Notes under the pieces: generated by a model
What the model was told of the DNA's origin: nothing
The model's database searches: none
Seen by the model: the letters and a program-made list of their open reading frames with translations, nothing else
Position numbers and translations under genes: made by a program
Source: Xylogone sp. PMI_703
Lineage: Eukaryota > Ascomycota > Leotiomycetes
Direction of reading: 5' to 3'
Length of the DNA: 64,000 bases
Assembly: GCA_021399445.1 (NCBI GenBank)
Contig: JAJTUQ010000002.1
Coordinates: 1,302,001 to 1,366,000, forward strand
Shown: one piece after another, positions 1-11,684 of the stretch
How the letters are laid out: every line of letters starts with the position of its first letter
How positions within the stretch are numbered: the stretch's first letter is position 1

Positions 1-3000
1 AGATATATATATGACCGTGGTCCAGGGTAGCGAGCCTCAGAAGAGCAGTGAGCGCAGTACAAAGCCCAGGTACGAATTGCCGAATCGAGGCCCCATGAAG
101 CATTGGACAAACAGCAGCCAGGCACGACGGGATGTATATAACACACAAAATACAATGCCTCCCTCGAGTCAAAGAAAAGAGAAAAAGAAAACGATTTCCC
201 CTTATCGTAACCCAACTGGCACGACTTATGTCAGAAGGAAAACGTACGATTGTTGCAAAAAGGGAAAAAGAAGGGGAGGGATGGTTGAAATAAAGAACCC
301 AGGAGAGAGAGGAAATAATGGGGTTACGGTGCAATAATGGATTGGATTGGACTTGAAAGGGCCGGCGGGCAGGAAAAAGGCCCAGCAGCGAGGGCAGACA
401 GGGCTGAAAGAGGTAAAAACAAAGCATGGCGCGCAGCAGCCCCCCCCCTCGACTGGGCCGAAAGGGGCCATGAGCGGCAAAGGAGAGGAAGGGGTTGGCT
501 TATTGACCCTATGGATTTCGCTGTTCTCTTTGGTTGTTTTGAGTGGATGAGATTTGATTTGGATTGAGAGAAGAAAGCATAATTAATATCTAATAAATAC
601 TCAATAGTTAATGGTAATGATAATGTTCAATGTCTCTGAGTGTATTCCCGAGTGGTCTTGTGCTCTGGCGCCTCCTCGCCAGGACGTCATTGTAGCGGCG
701 GTGGGATACAGCAGGCACGGACGAGGCAAGATGGCGCAACTTCTCGGGGCCAAGGGCAGGGGAGAGGGAAAGGGAACCAGAGCGTCGGCATTGCACTTGG
801 CCTGCTACCTGTGCTGCTGGATTGCAGAAGCCATCGGGGAGGGCACATGGCACCGGCAGGGCATACTCTTTGGGGGTCTATTACTGCGCAGGTACTGACA
901 ATTGATGGGATAAATGATGGCACTGTAACTGTAGTGTGTTGTACTGTACTTTACAAGTGCTACTATCATACCGCTCTGTTCATGTAGATGTACATTTGCA
1001 AGCCCCATAGATAACTGAATAGATGGGAGATAACTAGAGTACACAGATTGCCATAGTGAGCGTAGTCCCGTGGCGCTTGCACTGTGGGTAATAGCGGGGG
1101 AGCCCCTACGGCATGTACGGTACCCTATCAGCGGGGTGCTGCCCGCATTATCAGTTGGGTCCCTCGGCGCCTGTTTATGAGTGGCTTGGGGCGTCTTTGT
1201 TCGTTATCTGCCCGTCGCCTCTTTCTCTCTTCTGTCTCTGTCTCGGTCTCTGTCTCTCCGCCTCTTATTTTCCCTCCTTTCTCCTCTTTCTCGACTCTCT
1301 GGGCTCGTCGGGTTGCTTTTGCCAAATCCGGGCATCTCAGCCCTTGCAGCTCTGCTGTTGGCCCTCTCCCCAAGCTTTGCCACGAACGGGAAAAGATCGA
1401 GCGGGGAGGGAGAGATGAGTTCCTGCTCTGCTTTTAGTCACTCTCCTGTTGCTGTCACTGCGCTGTTGTTACTGTTCCGAGTAAAAATACCAGTCTCTTT
1501 GTTGCGGTGGTTGTGGTTGTCTGTCGGTGCGTACGTAATCCCTGACTTATCGTTGGGAGGGGAGAGAGCAGGATACAGAGGTGCATAATAATAGTTATGA
1601 GACCTCATCTGGTGAATGATTTTAATATAATTCCCAAGAACCTAGCTCTTTCTTTCCCTCTTAAATATCAGTTTCAATTGCAATTGCAATGAAATCAAAT
1701 ATGACGACCCCAGCACCCGGAATCAGAGCTATCACAACTCACTTTCTCTCCCATTCCCATCGTCCATGTCAACTGCAACAACCCTCACACTCCAGCCTGG
1801 CTGCCCGCTGCTAGCTGATGAACCTGAGAAGGAACACAAGCCCAGTGCAGTACAGTGCAGTGCGTGCAGCAGCAAACAAAAACCACACTTGAGCGAATTT
1901 TCGCACATCATCACATCGCACCGCAGCGCTCATCGCCCATTGCACATTGCAACCATGTGTTGCCCCGTCTGCGGTGTTCCCACTGTGCAACTGTCACCAC
2001 CAGTCACCACTGGGTAACTTGTGTGTGCGCGCTGTAGGGCTTCTCCATAGCTTGCCTTCCATTCTGTAATGTACTGTAAAACACTCGTCAACATTTTCAT
2101 TGAGACCAAAAAGAAAAAGAGAAATCTGCTCAATTCATGTCGTGCGATGCGGCCACCCGCGAAGGGGTCACCGTGGTGTGCTTTGCAGCTGCGTTCCCGC
2201 GATCGACCCAGGCTCTTGTGTGTCCTTCCATTGTTCACATCTTTTGTCCTACGCTCGTCTTGTATAACCGTGGCCATGGCCATGGCCAGTTCCACGTGAA
2301 TCAATCTTGGAGAGATTCATGGGTTACTTTTTTGTCTCTTTCAAAAAGAAGAAAAGAAAATAATGCCTCATGTAAATCACGCATTTCTACATCCACACAT
2401 CCACACAGGTACTCACGTATAAGTTACGGATAGCTGTAGTAACTAACATCGTGAGAGCACACCTAATAAGTCCTAAGCACCCAAGTGTGGAGAACCCACC
2501 GCATGCTAAATTTAAACTGAAAATTCCACCTCAACAAAATGCACCCAAAGGGTTCTATCCGTCTCCTCCCGTAAACTACTGCAACGCTTGGGCAAGAACT
2601 AAATTAACCTGCCGGCGGGGAGAAAAGGGAGAGAGAGAGCCATTGAGCACGTCAGATATATACAGTAGTTAATAGGACAGCTCATAGCTCATGAAATGGT
2701 CCTTTTCTCTCTCACGTGCAGGATAGGACAAGGGGCACATCAAGCCCTTTCCACAACACTCACTCAACACTCACCCATTGACATTTCCAATTTCTTAACT
2801 CCAGAAAAGAAAAACCCCTCAGTATCCACACAAGAAAGAAAAATGCCAGAACCTTCCAGAAAATAGAGCATAACCGTTGAATTGAAAAAAAAGAAGACCC
2901 TTTTTTTTTCATTGTAACATACTGCCTTCTTAGACGATTACCAGACATGGTCAATTATTGGACCAAGTCCACTCCAACTGCGTAACGACACGTCAATGGG

Positions 3001-3964
3001 AAATGGGTCGGAGGGGGATAGACGTGCAGCACAGAATAGGACAGGACAGGACAAGGACAGGTATAGGATCCGGTTGTAGTATCCATTCTAACTAATCTAT
3101 GCAGCGTGCTATATTCGGGGAAGAGAGGAAGGGTAAGGAAGGAGGAGAGAAGAGAAGGGGGAGAAAGAAGGAAAGAGGCAAAGGAGCAACAACAGTGACG
3201 ATTCGTTCGAATGATAATAAGCCGAGTTACAGTAGTCCATTCATATCCATACGAAGAATTATAAAAACAGCTCTGCTTTCCTCCTTGGATCCAAACGTAT
3301 ATTTCTTTCTCTTGTGACTCCTGTGATTTTGTGGAGTAATTAACCAGCTGCTCTCAAAGGCCCTCTCGACACACCCAACGCAACGCAATGCACGTTTGTT
3401 CGCTCGCTCACTCGCTGTGCCAAACGGGGACGTGGTATCATTCCTGCATACAATCAAAATCCAAGTATTAGAAGGTGTTATGGCCCTCTTAAGCTACAAA
3501 AGGGTATTTCATGCCCCAGAAAAATTAAAATCATTTCTCCCAGAAAAGCCACATACACGCACACGCACAAGCACACGCATACACAAACACAGACACACAG
3601 AAATCCAGTCCCTCAAGGACCAGCTTTGCCCGCAGTTCAAATCTTGCCAATGCAGATGAAATAAATTACAAAGTCCACTCCCGCCCAATAATAATGATGA
3701 TGATGACGTTTTGCTCGGCTCTTCCCTGTTCCCCAAAAAAACCCGTGGTGTCAAAATACTAACTCCAGGTATGCATAAAAACGCTTGCTAACTTCCCAAG
3801 TCATTGATACAAAAACACAAGAATCAACCCCCAATCCAGCATTAAAACATAGAAAAGAGGATACATGAATCAATCATCACTTCATAACCAGAAAACGAAG
3901 TCCAAGAAAGGAAAAGAAAAAACACCCAAAATCATTTCTCATTTCCATCACGCTGTGGACACAT
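1..3964. other. Gene-poor region left of the giant gene
   Basis: No gene can be supported in this 3.9 kb. All open frames are short, overlap on both strands and lack recognisable motifs. It contains purine-rich stretches (roughly 160-480 and 3100-3190), a pyrimidine tract near 1219-1300, an 18-base perfect palindrome at 2271-2288, CACGTG sites near 2294 and 2715, and a CA-rich tract at 3550-3600. The right end probably includes the 3' UTR of the giant minus-strand gene. Confidence 0.6.
3550..3600. repeat. CA-rich imperfect microsatellite
   Basis: About 50 bases of imperfect CA dinucleotide repeat, interrupted by G and T, in noncoding DNA downstream of the giant gene. Confidence 0.7.
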
Positions 3965-6900
3965 TTATCCAGTAAACTTCCTCCACCAGCTCCCCTTGGC
4001 TGGTGCAACTGGTACCGGAACTGGATCAGTATACATCGCCTCGTTGCGACTCTGATTCTCGGGCTGGCTACCCTCGGAGCTTCTCATGGCTTCCCGCTCT
4101 CTCTCGCGCCGCCGGATCTCGTGTCTTCGTCGCCGCTCATCTTCTTCGTCAATGTACTGCGCTTGGCGACGGGTTCTCCTTAATCGTCGTCGCGCATCTT
4201 CATCGGCCAGGGTATCCTCAACCATAGGTGCCTCCGTTATTGGGGCATCCTCGGGGGGCGGTGGTGCGTCTGAGTGGTCGTTCACCCAGGAATCCATGCC
4301 GGAATGCACCCAGCTGGGCTTCTCTCGCTCCTTCCGCGAGTCTCGATATACCCGTCCTTCGGCGGGCATATATCTCGGCTCTGCATCGCGCGAGTGCTTG
4401 TCACCAGCAGGGACCGATTTGCGACGACGGGCATTTGCCTCTTCGGCGGCTCGTTGTGCTCGTCGTTCCTCACGTCGTCGGCGGCGCTCTTCCTCTTCAT
4501 CAGGAACGTCTGCATGGGACTTTCGGCGATCGGGTTTCCTCATTCGGGCGGCGTCATCAACGGCGGCATCAGCACGAGCTTCCCTCTCCCTCTCTGCTCT
4601 TCTTGCTCTACGCCGCTCAGCACGTTCGGCCTCCTTGGCTTCTTCGGCGAGGCGATCGGAGTCTTCTCGTGCCTTCTGCTCGCGGCGGGCTGCGCGCCTC
4701 GCCTCTCTCTCTTCTTGTCGGCGAGCTTCCATAATTTCCTCCTCACGCTTCCGCCGCCGTTCTCTTCTAGCTTCTTTATCCTCGTCTTTTGCTCTTGGGG
4801 CATCCCTTTCTCTCGGAATATCTCTAGGAGCATCTCTAGGAGCATCTCTTGGCACATCTCCTGCAGCTCTGTCCGCTGCCTCGCGTTCGGCTCGTCGAGC
4901 TCGTCGAGCAGCTCTTCTAGCTTCCCTCTCCTCGTCACCTTCTACGCCTGCCATGACGGCCTCTATGTCTGCCTCTCCACCAGAGGGTACCCTCTCTCCA
5001 CGCCTGACCCTTGGATCGTCTCGCCGAAGGCCACGGGCATTTTCATCGTCGGTTAAGTAGGTATTACGGCGCTTAGAGTCCGATCGAGTTTTGGACAACA
5101 GACCACCAAATACTCCTCCAATTCCTGATGCGAGTTTCTTAGCGCCCGAGTCAGATCGCTTGTGGCCAAATTGCCCAGCGTTATCGAGAGGACGGCCTGG
5201 ATCAACCATGGCAGGGTCTTCCTCGAATTTAGACTGCTCAGCGTATCTACCGTTAGCATGCGACTCTCTGGAAAGGGGATTCCTTTTCCTAGATGGCCGG
5301 GATGGTTCCAAATCTCTAGAGGCCATAGGTGCATCCGGAGTCGACGGATCCGAAGGGGGAACGTCAAAAATTACCTTTGGTTTCCTCTTACGATCGCGAG
5401 TCCTATCGATGGAAGCAGGGTCATTATCGGCTCCGGTCATGAAGACGTCCTCATCAACTATATCTAGATAAGTCACATTAGCTTGTTATCATAACACAAC
5501 AGGATGATGGGGTGCAGTCCTACCGCGGGATCTGGGCTTTCTTTCAGATTTGCTGCGGGATAGCTTGGCGGGGTTTACTCCGAGTACTTTCGCCGCCTTT
5601 GAGATGTCGGGGGTTTGGTGGGTATATTCGGGCGCTAAAATAGGGTCATCCTCAACTTGTACCGACCTGCGGCGCGAGCTGGCCCTATCGCCGGTGCTTG
5701 CTCGCCTCTCCAATGGCGTTGGATTTGCAAACATATTAGCGACCCCTTTTGAAATTGGCGGCCTACTATCTCCTCTCTCAGCTCTTTCGCGCCTTCCATG
5801 TCTCTCCAGCTTCTCATCTGAGGATTCTTTGGGTGATACCCTCTCCTCTTCTGGCCTCCTGTATGATTTAGAGCGTCTCACATCGGGATCCCTAGATCTC
5901 CTTTCTTCGTTCGGTGAATAATCGCCTCTGCGCTCTCTATCTCTCGAGGACTTCTTCTCCTCATGATAGGAGGCAGCAACAGGAGCAGGAGCTGGAGGAG
6001 GAACAGGAGCGGCGGGAGGAGGAGGAGGAGCATCAACAGCGACGGGTGCAGGAGGAGGGGGAGGAGCCGCAGGAGTCGAACCCCAGATTCCCCACGGCAA
6101 GCTATCCCGGATACGCGATGGTTTGGGCTCTTCTGGAGGCGGCGTTGGTGGCGCTTGAGCGAGTGGAGGCGGAGGCGGAGCTTCTTCAGGCTCCGGAGGA
6201 GTAAAATCGTCTATTAAGACCTCCTTTCGAGTATCCTTATCCTTGCCATGTTTCTTGCTGGATGATTTTCTACTCGATCTCTTTTCCTCAACAATAACCA
6301 ATGGCGGAGGAGGAGTTGCAGAATCTTCTCTTGATGTATCCTTTGAAGCATCCTCGTACTTGTCGTATTTCTTGGACGATTTTTTGCTTGGCTTTTTTTC
6401 TTCAGCCGGATCAGAAAGAGTAAAATCTTCTAAAGGAGCCTCTTCCTCTTTGCTGTATTTCTTGGACGATTTTTTGCTTGATTTCTTGTCTTCCACAATA
6501 ACAACGGGAGGAAGGGGCGCGTAATCTTCTGGGAATTCCTCCTCCTTGCTGGGTTTCCTAGACTTCTTACTCGACTTCTTTTCTTCGGCTAATTGGAAGT
6601 CGTCCATTGGAGCTGATCTTGTAGCTTCTTCCTCTTTGCTATATTTCTTGCTGCTGGACGACTTTCTGCTTGACTTCTCATCCTCGATAATAACAACTGG
6701 AGGGGGAGCTACGATGTCATCCGTTGGGTCGTTCTCCTTGCTGTATTTCTTAGATTTTTTGCTCGATTTCTTGTCTTCGAACGGCTCGAATGAAGCGAGA
6801 AAGTCTTCAGGTGACTCCTCCTCCTTGCTGTGCCTTTTGGACTCTTTGCTCGACTTTTCCTCGGCCCGCTCGAAAGAAGCAAAATCCTCAATGGGAGATT

Positions 6901-9900
6901 CGTCCCCTTTGCTATGCTTTTTGGACTTCTTACTAGATTTCTTTTCTTCAGCCGCTTCAAAAGAGCCAAAATCATCAAGCGGAGATTCCTCTCTGTGCTT
7001 CTTGGATTTTTTGCTTGACTTCTTCTCTTCGGCTGGTTCGAAAGAAGCCAGATCTTCTGCTGGAGGCTCTTCATCCTTGCTGTGTTTCTTGGACTTTTTG
7101 CTTGACTTCTTCTCTTCAGCGGGTTCCAAAGGTGCAAAATCATCCTCTTCATCTTTGCTGTGCTTTTTGGACTTCTTGCTGGACTTCTTCTCTTCGACTA
7201 GGTCGTAAGCAACAGATTCCGCGTCCTTGCTATGTTTCTTGGACTTTTTGCTCGACTTCTTTTCTTCGACAGCAACAACGGGTGGTGGCATAGGTACTGG
7301 CGGAGGCACGGTTTCTGCATCGAAGAATTCCATATCATCGTCATCTGGAAAGCCTCCAGGAAAGCTACCAGGCAGCTCGTTTGATTCGCTACTCTTGCGG
7401 GACTCTGCGGGTTCTTCGGTGTTTTCGTGGTCATGCTTTGATGAGTACTTGGATCCGGACTTGGAGAGGCTGGCGTTCCTGACTTTATCGTCTTTGGGCG
7501 GTGTTAGCGAGCCTGCAGAGTCCTGTGGCAGCGCGAAAGCCACGACTTCATCCTGCTTCTCGAACGCCTTCAGCCTATCAGAAATGCGGCCGCCAACGGG
7601 CTTCTTGGCTAGTCCCAAACCCAGACCCATCACCGAGCCCGTGCCCATAGTGGAGAAGGAACTCGTGGCCCTGTGTCCGTCTTCTGGAGTCGTTGACTTG
7701 TCCCTACCTACGTCCTTGCTGACGGGCTCAGCGGGCTTGGTGGCCTTCTTGGTTGCGCCCCAAAAAGAGAAAGCTGAGCTCTTGTCTACAACTGGTTCTT
7801 TGAATTTCAGATCAAGTAGCGGCTCAGGTTCAGGATCCGGTTCGGGTTCGAACACTTCAGGCTCAGGCTCAGGTTCTGGTTCGGGCTCACGCTCAATCGC
7901 TTTGGCAGCTTCTTTAGAAGACTTGCCATCTTTGGACTTCTTACTCTTACTGGATTTTGATTCCTTTTTGGACTTTTTAGTGGCCTCTGCTTCTAGACGC
8001 TCTTTCTCTCGAGCAGCCTCTTCCTCTTCCTCTTCCTCTTCTTTCAGCCTGGCAGCTTCTTCCTCAACGGCCCTTTGCCGAGCAGCTTCCTCTTCCGCTT
8101 CTCTGGCAGCTTCGGCCTCTTCAGCGGCAGCAGCGGCGGCGGCAGCTTCCTCCTCCGCCTTGAGTTTCGCGAGCCTCTCAGCCTCTCTCCTCTGTTTCTT
8201 GTTTAATTTGACAGGGGGTGCGGCGGCGGCAGCGGCAGCGGCAGCAGCAGCAGCAGCTTCCTCTTCTTCTCTTGCTTTCTGCTCTGCTTCAGCGTCCGCT
8301 TTAGCCCTTTCTTCCGCTTCTCTCTCCTCAGCTTCCCTCTCTTCGGCTTCTCTAGCCTCAGCTTCTCTAGCTTCTTCGTCTCTTGCTGCAGCCTCTCTAG
8401 CCTCAGCTTCTTCCCTATCGGCTTTCTCTTTCTCTTTCTCAGCTTTCCGCTTTGCTTTATCTGCCTTCTTCTGTTCTTTTTCTGAAAGTTTAGGTGGAGG
8501 TGAGGCCTCCTTCTCCTTAGACTTCTTCTTCTTCGTGGTACCACCGAAATCCCAAGGATCAGGCTCGGGCTCGGGCTCATTGAGATCTATAGCCGGAGGT
8601 GTCGGTGCTGGCGGAGGTGGGTCAGGCTCGGATTTCTTGGACTTGCTTTTCTTATCCTTATCCTTCTTAGAGATACCCCAATTCCACTCATCCTCGGCAG
8701 ATTTAGTTTCTTCCTCTACATCAGAAGGAACCGGAGCCTCTGGTTCTTCAACGACTTCAATCGGAGCGTTTTTACTTTTGCTCTTTTTCTTGTCTTTCTT
8801 CGAGGTTGAGGTGGGTGTCGACCAGATATCATCTACTTTTGGCTCTTCGATGGCATCTGGTTTTATAGAATCATCCAGTTTATTGGATGACTCCTTGGAT
8901 TTGCTTTTCTTCTTCTTATCCTTCTTCGTCGCATCCCAACTGAGAAGATCGTCCGTAGCATCTGGCGCTTCGGGCACTGCTGGAGGCGGCGAATTCAACC
9001 CAGGTTCCGTGGAACCCAAGTCTACCAGATCTTTGGATGAAGACTTCTGGCCCCAGTTCATCCAGTCCTCATTATCGGCTGGTTGAATGGATTTAGAGAT
9101 ATCGGAATCTGGATCTTTCGATTTAGAAGACTTTCTTTCTTTCTTGCCCGAACCCCAGCTGCTGATTCCCCAACCAAGCTCCTCCTCGGCCTTCTCAGCC
9201 TTAGACTCTGGTTCTGCAGGTTTCAGAAGCTCCTCTTCCGCCCCTTTCCCCTTTTTCTTATCCTTTTTACTTCCTCCCCAGCCAATATCCCAACCGGAGT
9301 CCTCTACTTTAGATGGTGATTCAGGCTCAGCTTCGGGCTCGGGTTCCTGCTCCGATGGTTTTGGAGAGTCTTCAACAGTCCCCTTGCTTTTTTTCTTCTC
9401 CTTTTCCTTATCCTTCTCTTTTCCCTTATCCTTGTCTTTATCCTTATCCTTACTCTTATCCTTATGTTTATCCTTCTCCTTATCTTTGTCCTTCTCTTTC
9501 TCTTTATCCTTATCCTTCTCCTTTTCCTTATCCTTATCCTTATCCTTCTCTTTCCCTTTTTCCTTCTCCCTCTCCTTATCTTTATCCTTATCCTTATCCT
9601 TCTCTTTCTCCTTCTCCTTATCCTTTTCCTTCTCTTTCGCCTTTTTGGATGTTCCCACTGTTGCGACTGCTCCCCATTCATCCTCAGCGGGCTTTTTAGA
9701 ATCTTCAGCAGATTTTTTAGTATCCAGTGCAAATTTCTTTGGCTCCGGCTCCAGCTTTGACTTTTGTTCGAGGACTTTCGCGTCTTCTACCTTACCTTTC
9801 TTACTGTCGTTTTTAGCGGACCCGAAAGAACCCCAACCAAAGCCGTCATCCTCTGGCTCAGGTTCTGGCTGCTTCTTCTTCTCAGGCTCTTTCTTCTTAC

Positions 9901-11684
9901 CGAAACCGCCCCAACCAAAATCTTCAAGTATAGATTTTTCATGGTGAGGTTCTGGAGTCGTTATCTCGTCCTTTACTCTCTTTATCTTACCTAGGAAAGA
10001 ACCCCAACCGAATCCTCCGGAATCTGGAGCTGGTGATGGAGCTGGAGGGGGCGCAGGCGCAGGCGCTGGGGGCTTTGGTTCAGGTTCTATTATTTTCGGA
10101 GGTTCTACTGGTTTCGAAGGCTCTTCTACAACCCCTTTGCCCTTTTTCTTCTTGTCCTTCTTTGAGGCGCTCGGGGGAGTATTCCAAGGGTCCTCTTCCT
10201 TTGCTTCTGGTTGAGGTTCCGGAGCTGGTGGTTCAACTGGAGAAGTTTCCTCCCCTTTCTTCTTTTTATCTTTCTTGGGGGTGTCAATTGAACCCCAGCC
10301 AGGATCATCGAGTATTTTTTTGGTCGGTTCTACCTTAGTAGGTTCTTCTACCTTCCCGTTCTTTTTGCCTTTTTTGCCTGAGGATCCCCATGCGATATCC
10401 TCATCTTTCGGGGGCTCGGGTTCGGGTTCGGGTTCTGTCTTCTTTTCGAGTTTAGCAATCATCTCTTCAACCGCACCCTTACCTTTCTTCTTATCTTTCT
10501 TGGTGGCGGTTAAAGTAGCCCAGGGATCATCTGCAGGCACCAGTGGAGGAGGTTCTTCTGCCTTGGGCTCGGGTTCAGGCTTCAAGGCCTCTTTCTTCTT
10601 CTTGAGGCCCCATCCTCCCCAACCTTCATCTGCAGGAGGTTCGTCAAAAATAGGGGCGGGCTCAGCTTGCTTGACGACTTCAGGTTCGATGAGGGTGGCA
10701 GCAGCATTTTTCTTCTTCTTTTTGTCCTTCTTCCCAAATCCGAAAAGATCATCTTCGTTAGCCTTGTCTTCTGTTGCTGGTGGTGGATTTGGTTCTGCTG
10801 CTTTCGTATCTTCCCCAGTATTGCCAAAATTAAAACTAGTACCGTTCTTCTTCGCTTTGCCATTCTGAGCTCCCCAAGGATTATCAAGTATTGAATCCTT
10901 TGTATCCCCAGACAACCCCCAGCTGCTTCCCCACGCGCCAACCCCTGGTGCCTTCGAACCATTTGAATTCAGATCCGGCCCAGTATCATCTAATTTGACA
11001 TCCTGAAACGTATCGGCTTTATCTGGAGGTTTCTCTGGCTCTGTAGGTGTAGGTTCTAGCTCAGCCTTGCCCTTCTTGCTCTTCTTCTTAGACTTGCTCG
11101 CGGGGACCCCCCAATCGTCATCGAGAAGATTGGTGGTGGTACCAGTGCTCCCATTCTCCTTTGGTTCTTCCTTCTTCTCGTCCTTTTGCACGTCCTTCTT
11201 GTCACCAGAGTCACCCGAGCCATTTGAGCCAGCATCACCACTCTTGTCAGTGGGTACGTCACCGTTATTATTACCATTCCCATCTTCCTTCTTGCTGCCT
11301 TCGCCTTCCCCGCCCCCCTCGCCGCCAGCCCACCAATTACTCGCGGGGACCTGTTGCTTTGTCTTCTTCTTCTTGGGTCCATGTTGTCGGAAGCCATCCT
11401 GCATGAAGAAGTTGATCGATGTTGGCATATTGGGATCGCGGAAGAATGGCGAGTCGTCCCGCAACTCGCTGGAAGCTCGAGATGATATCGGTCTCGCCAC
11501 AGGCTCGTCGGGACGTGGTCTGGCGAGAGCATCGGAATCGTGCAAGTCAGGAAGCTTGTTCTGATCGGGTTCGGCTACCAAACATTGTGGTCTGAGGCAA
11601 GGCTCCCAGGCCTTCAGAGGCCTGGAGCCAGAACTACAGCGCCACGTAGGTACCAGAAGCGGAGTCTTGTTCTGTAGATACCAT
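3965..11684 (-). CDS. Giant low-complexity protein with WG/lysine modules
   Basis: I do not recognise a named family. Proposed exons: 11654-11684 (ATG at 11684), 5524-11574 and 3965-5463, giving about 2526 aa. The second intron (5464-5523) is clear because both flanks join in frame. The first exon is inferred: the long frame opens only with TTG, and a donor at 11653 joined to an acceptor at 11575 restores an ATG start. Order along the protein: about twenty acidic-tryptophan-(glycine)-lysine-cluster modules (residues about 90-1020), an alternating Lys-Asp/Glu tract (about 653-745), a Glu/Ala/Arg stretch likely to form a helix or coiled coil (about 1040-1240), about twelve copies of a Ser-Lys repeat (about 1440-1795), a proline-rich piece, then an Arg/Glu-rich tail ending in a double tryptophan. 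There is no signal peptide or membrane segment. Almost all of it should be disordered. Fungal proteins labelled involucrin-repeat or septal-pore-associated have similar composition, but that link is speculative. Confidence 0.75.
6220..7290 (-). repeat. Tandem Ser-Lys coding repeats
   Basis: About twelve imperfect copies inside the giant gene of a unit built on Glu-Glu-Lys-Lys-Ser-Ser-Lys-Lys-Ser-Lys-Lys-His/Tyr-Ser-Lys. They are separated by variable acidic/proline linkers of about 10-25 residues. Copies toward the left (the C-terminal side of the array) carry Tyr in place of His and extra Ser-Ser. Confidence 0.85.
9370..9645 (-). repeat. Alternating Lys-Asp/Glu coding tract
   Basis: About 90 consecutive residues in which lysine alternates almost strictly with Asp or Glu, with rare Arg, Gly, His or Ser. 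The DNA is a near-continuous run of TCCTTA/TCTTTC-type hexamers on the plus strand. Confidence 0.85.

Noticed and set aside
2271..2288. Perfect 18-base palindrome built from GGCCAT units
   Set aside because: A simple repeat of a self-complementary hexamer is palindromic by construction; nothing nearby suggests a function.
4086..5060. Antisense frame of about 324 codons opposite the C-terminal exon of the giant gene
   Set aside because: Shadow of the Arg/Glu-rich coding sequence; Ser/Arg-rich low-complexity translation with no motif.
7227..9947. Very long antisense open frames (about 619 and 286 codons) opposite the giant gene
   Set aside because: They arise because Lys/Glu/Asp/Ala/Ser-rich codons on one strand read as Ser/Phe/Leu/Ala-type codons without stops on the other. 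They have no independent start context, splice structure or recognisable domain.
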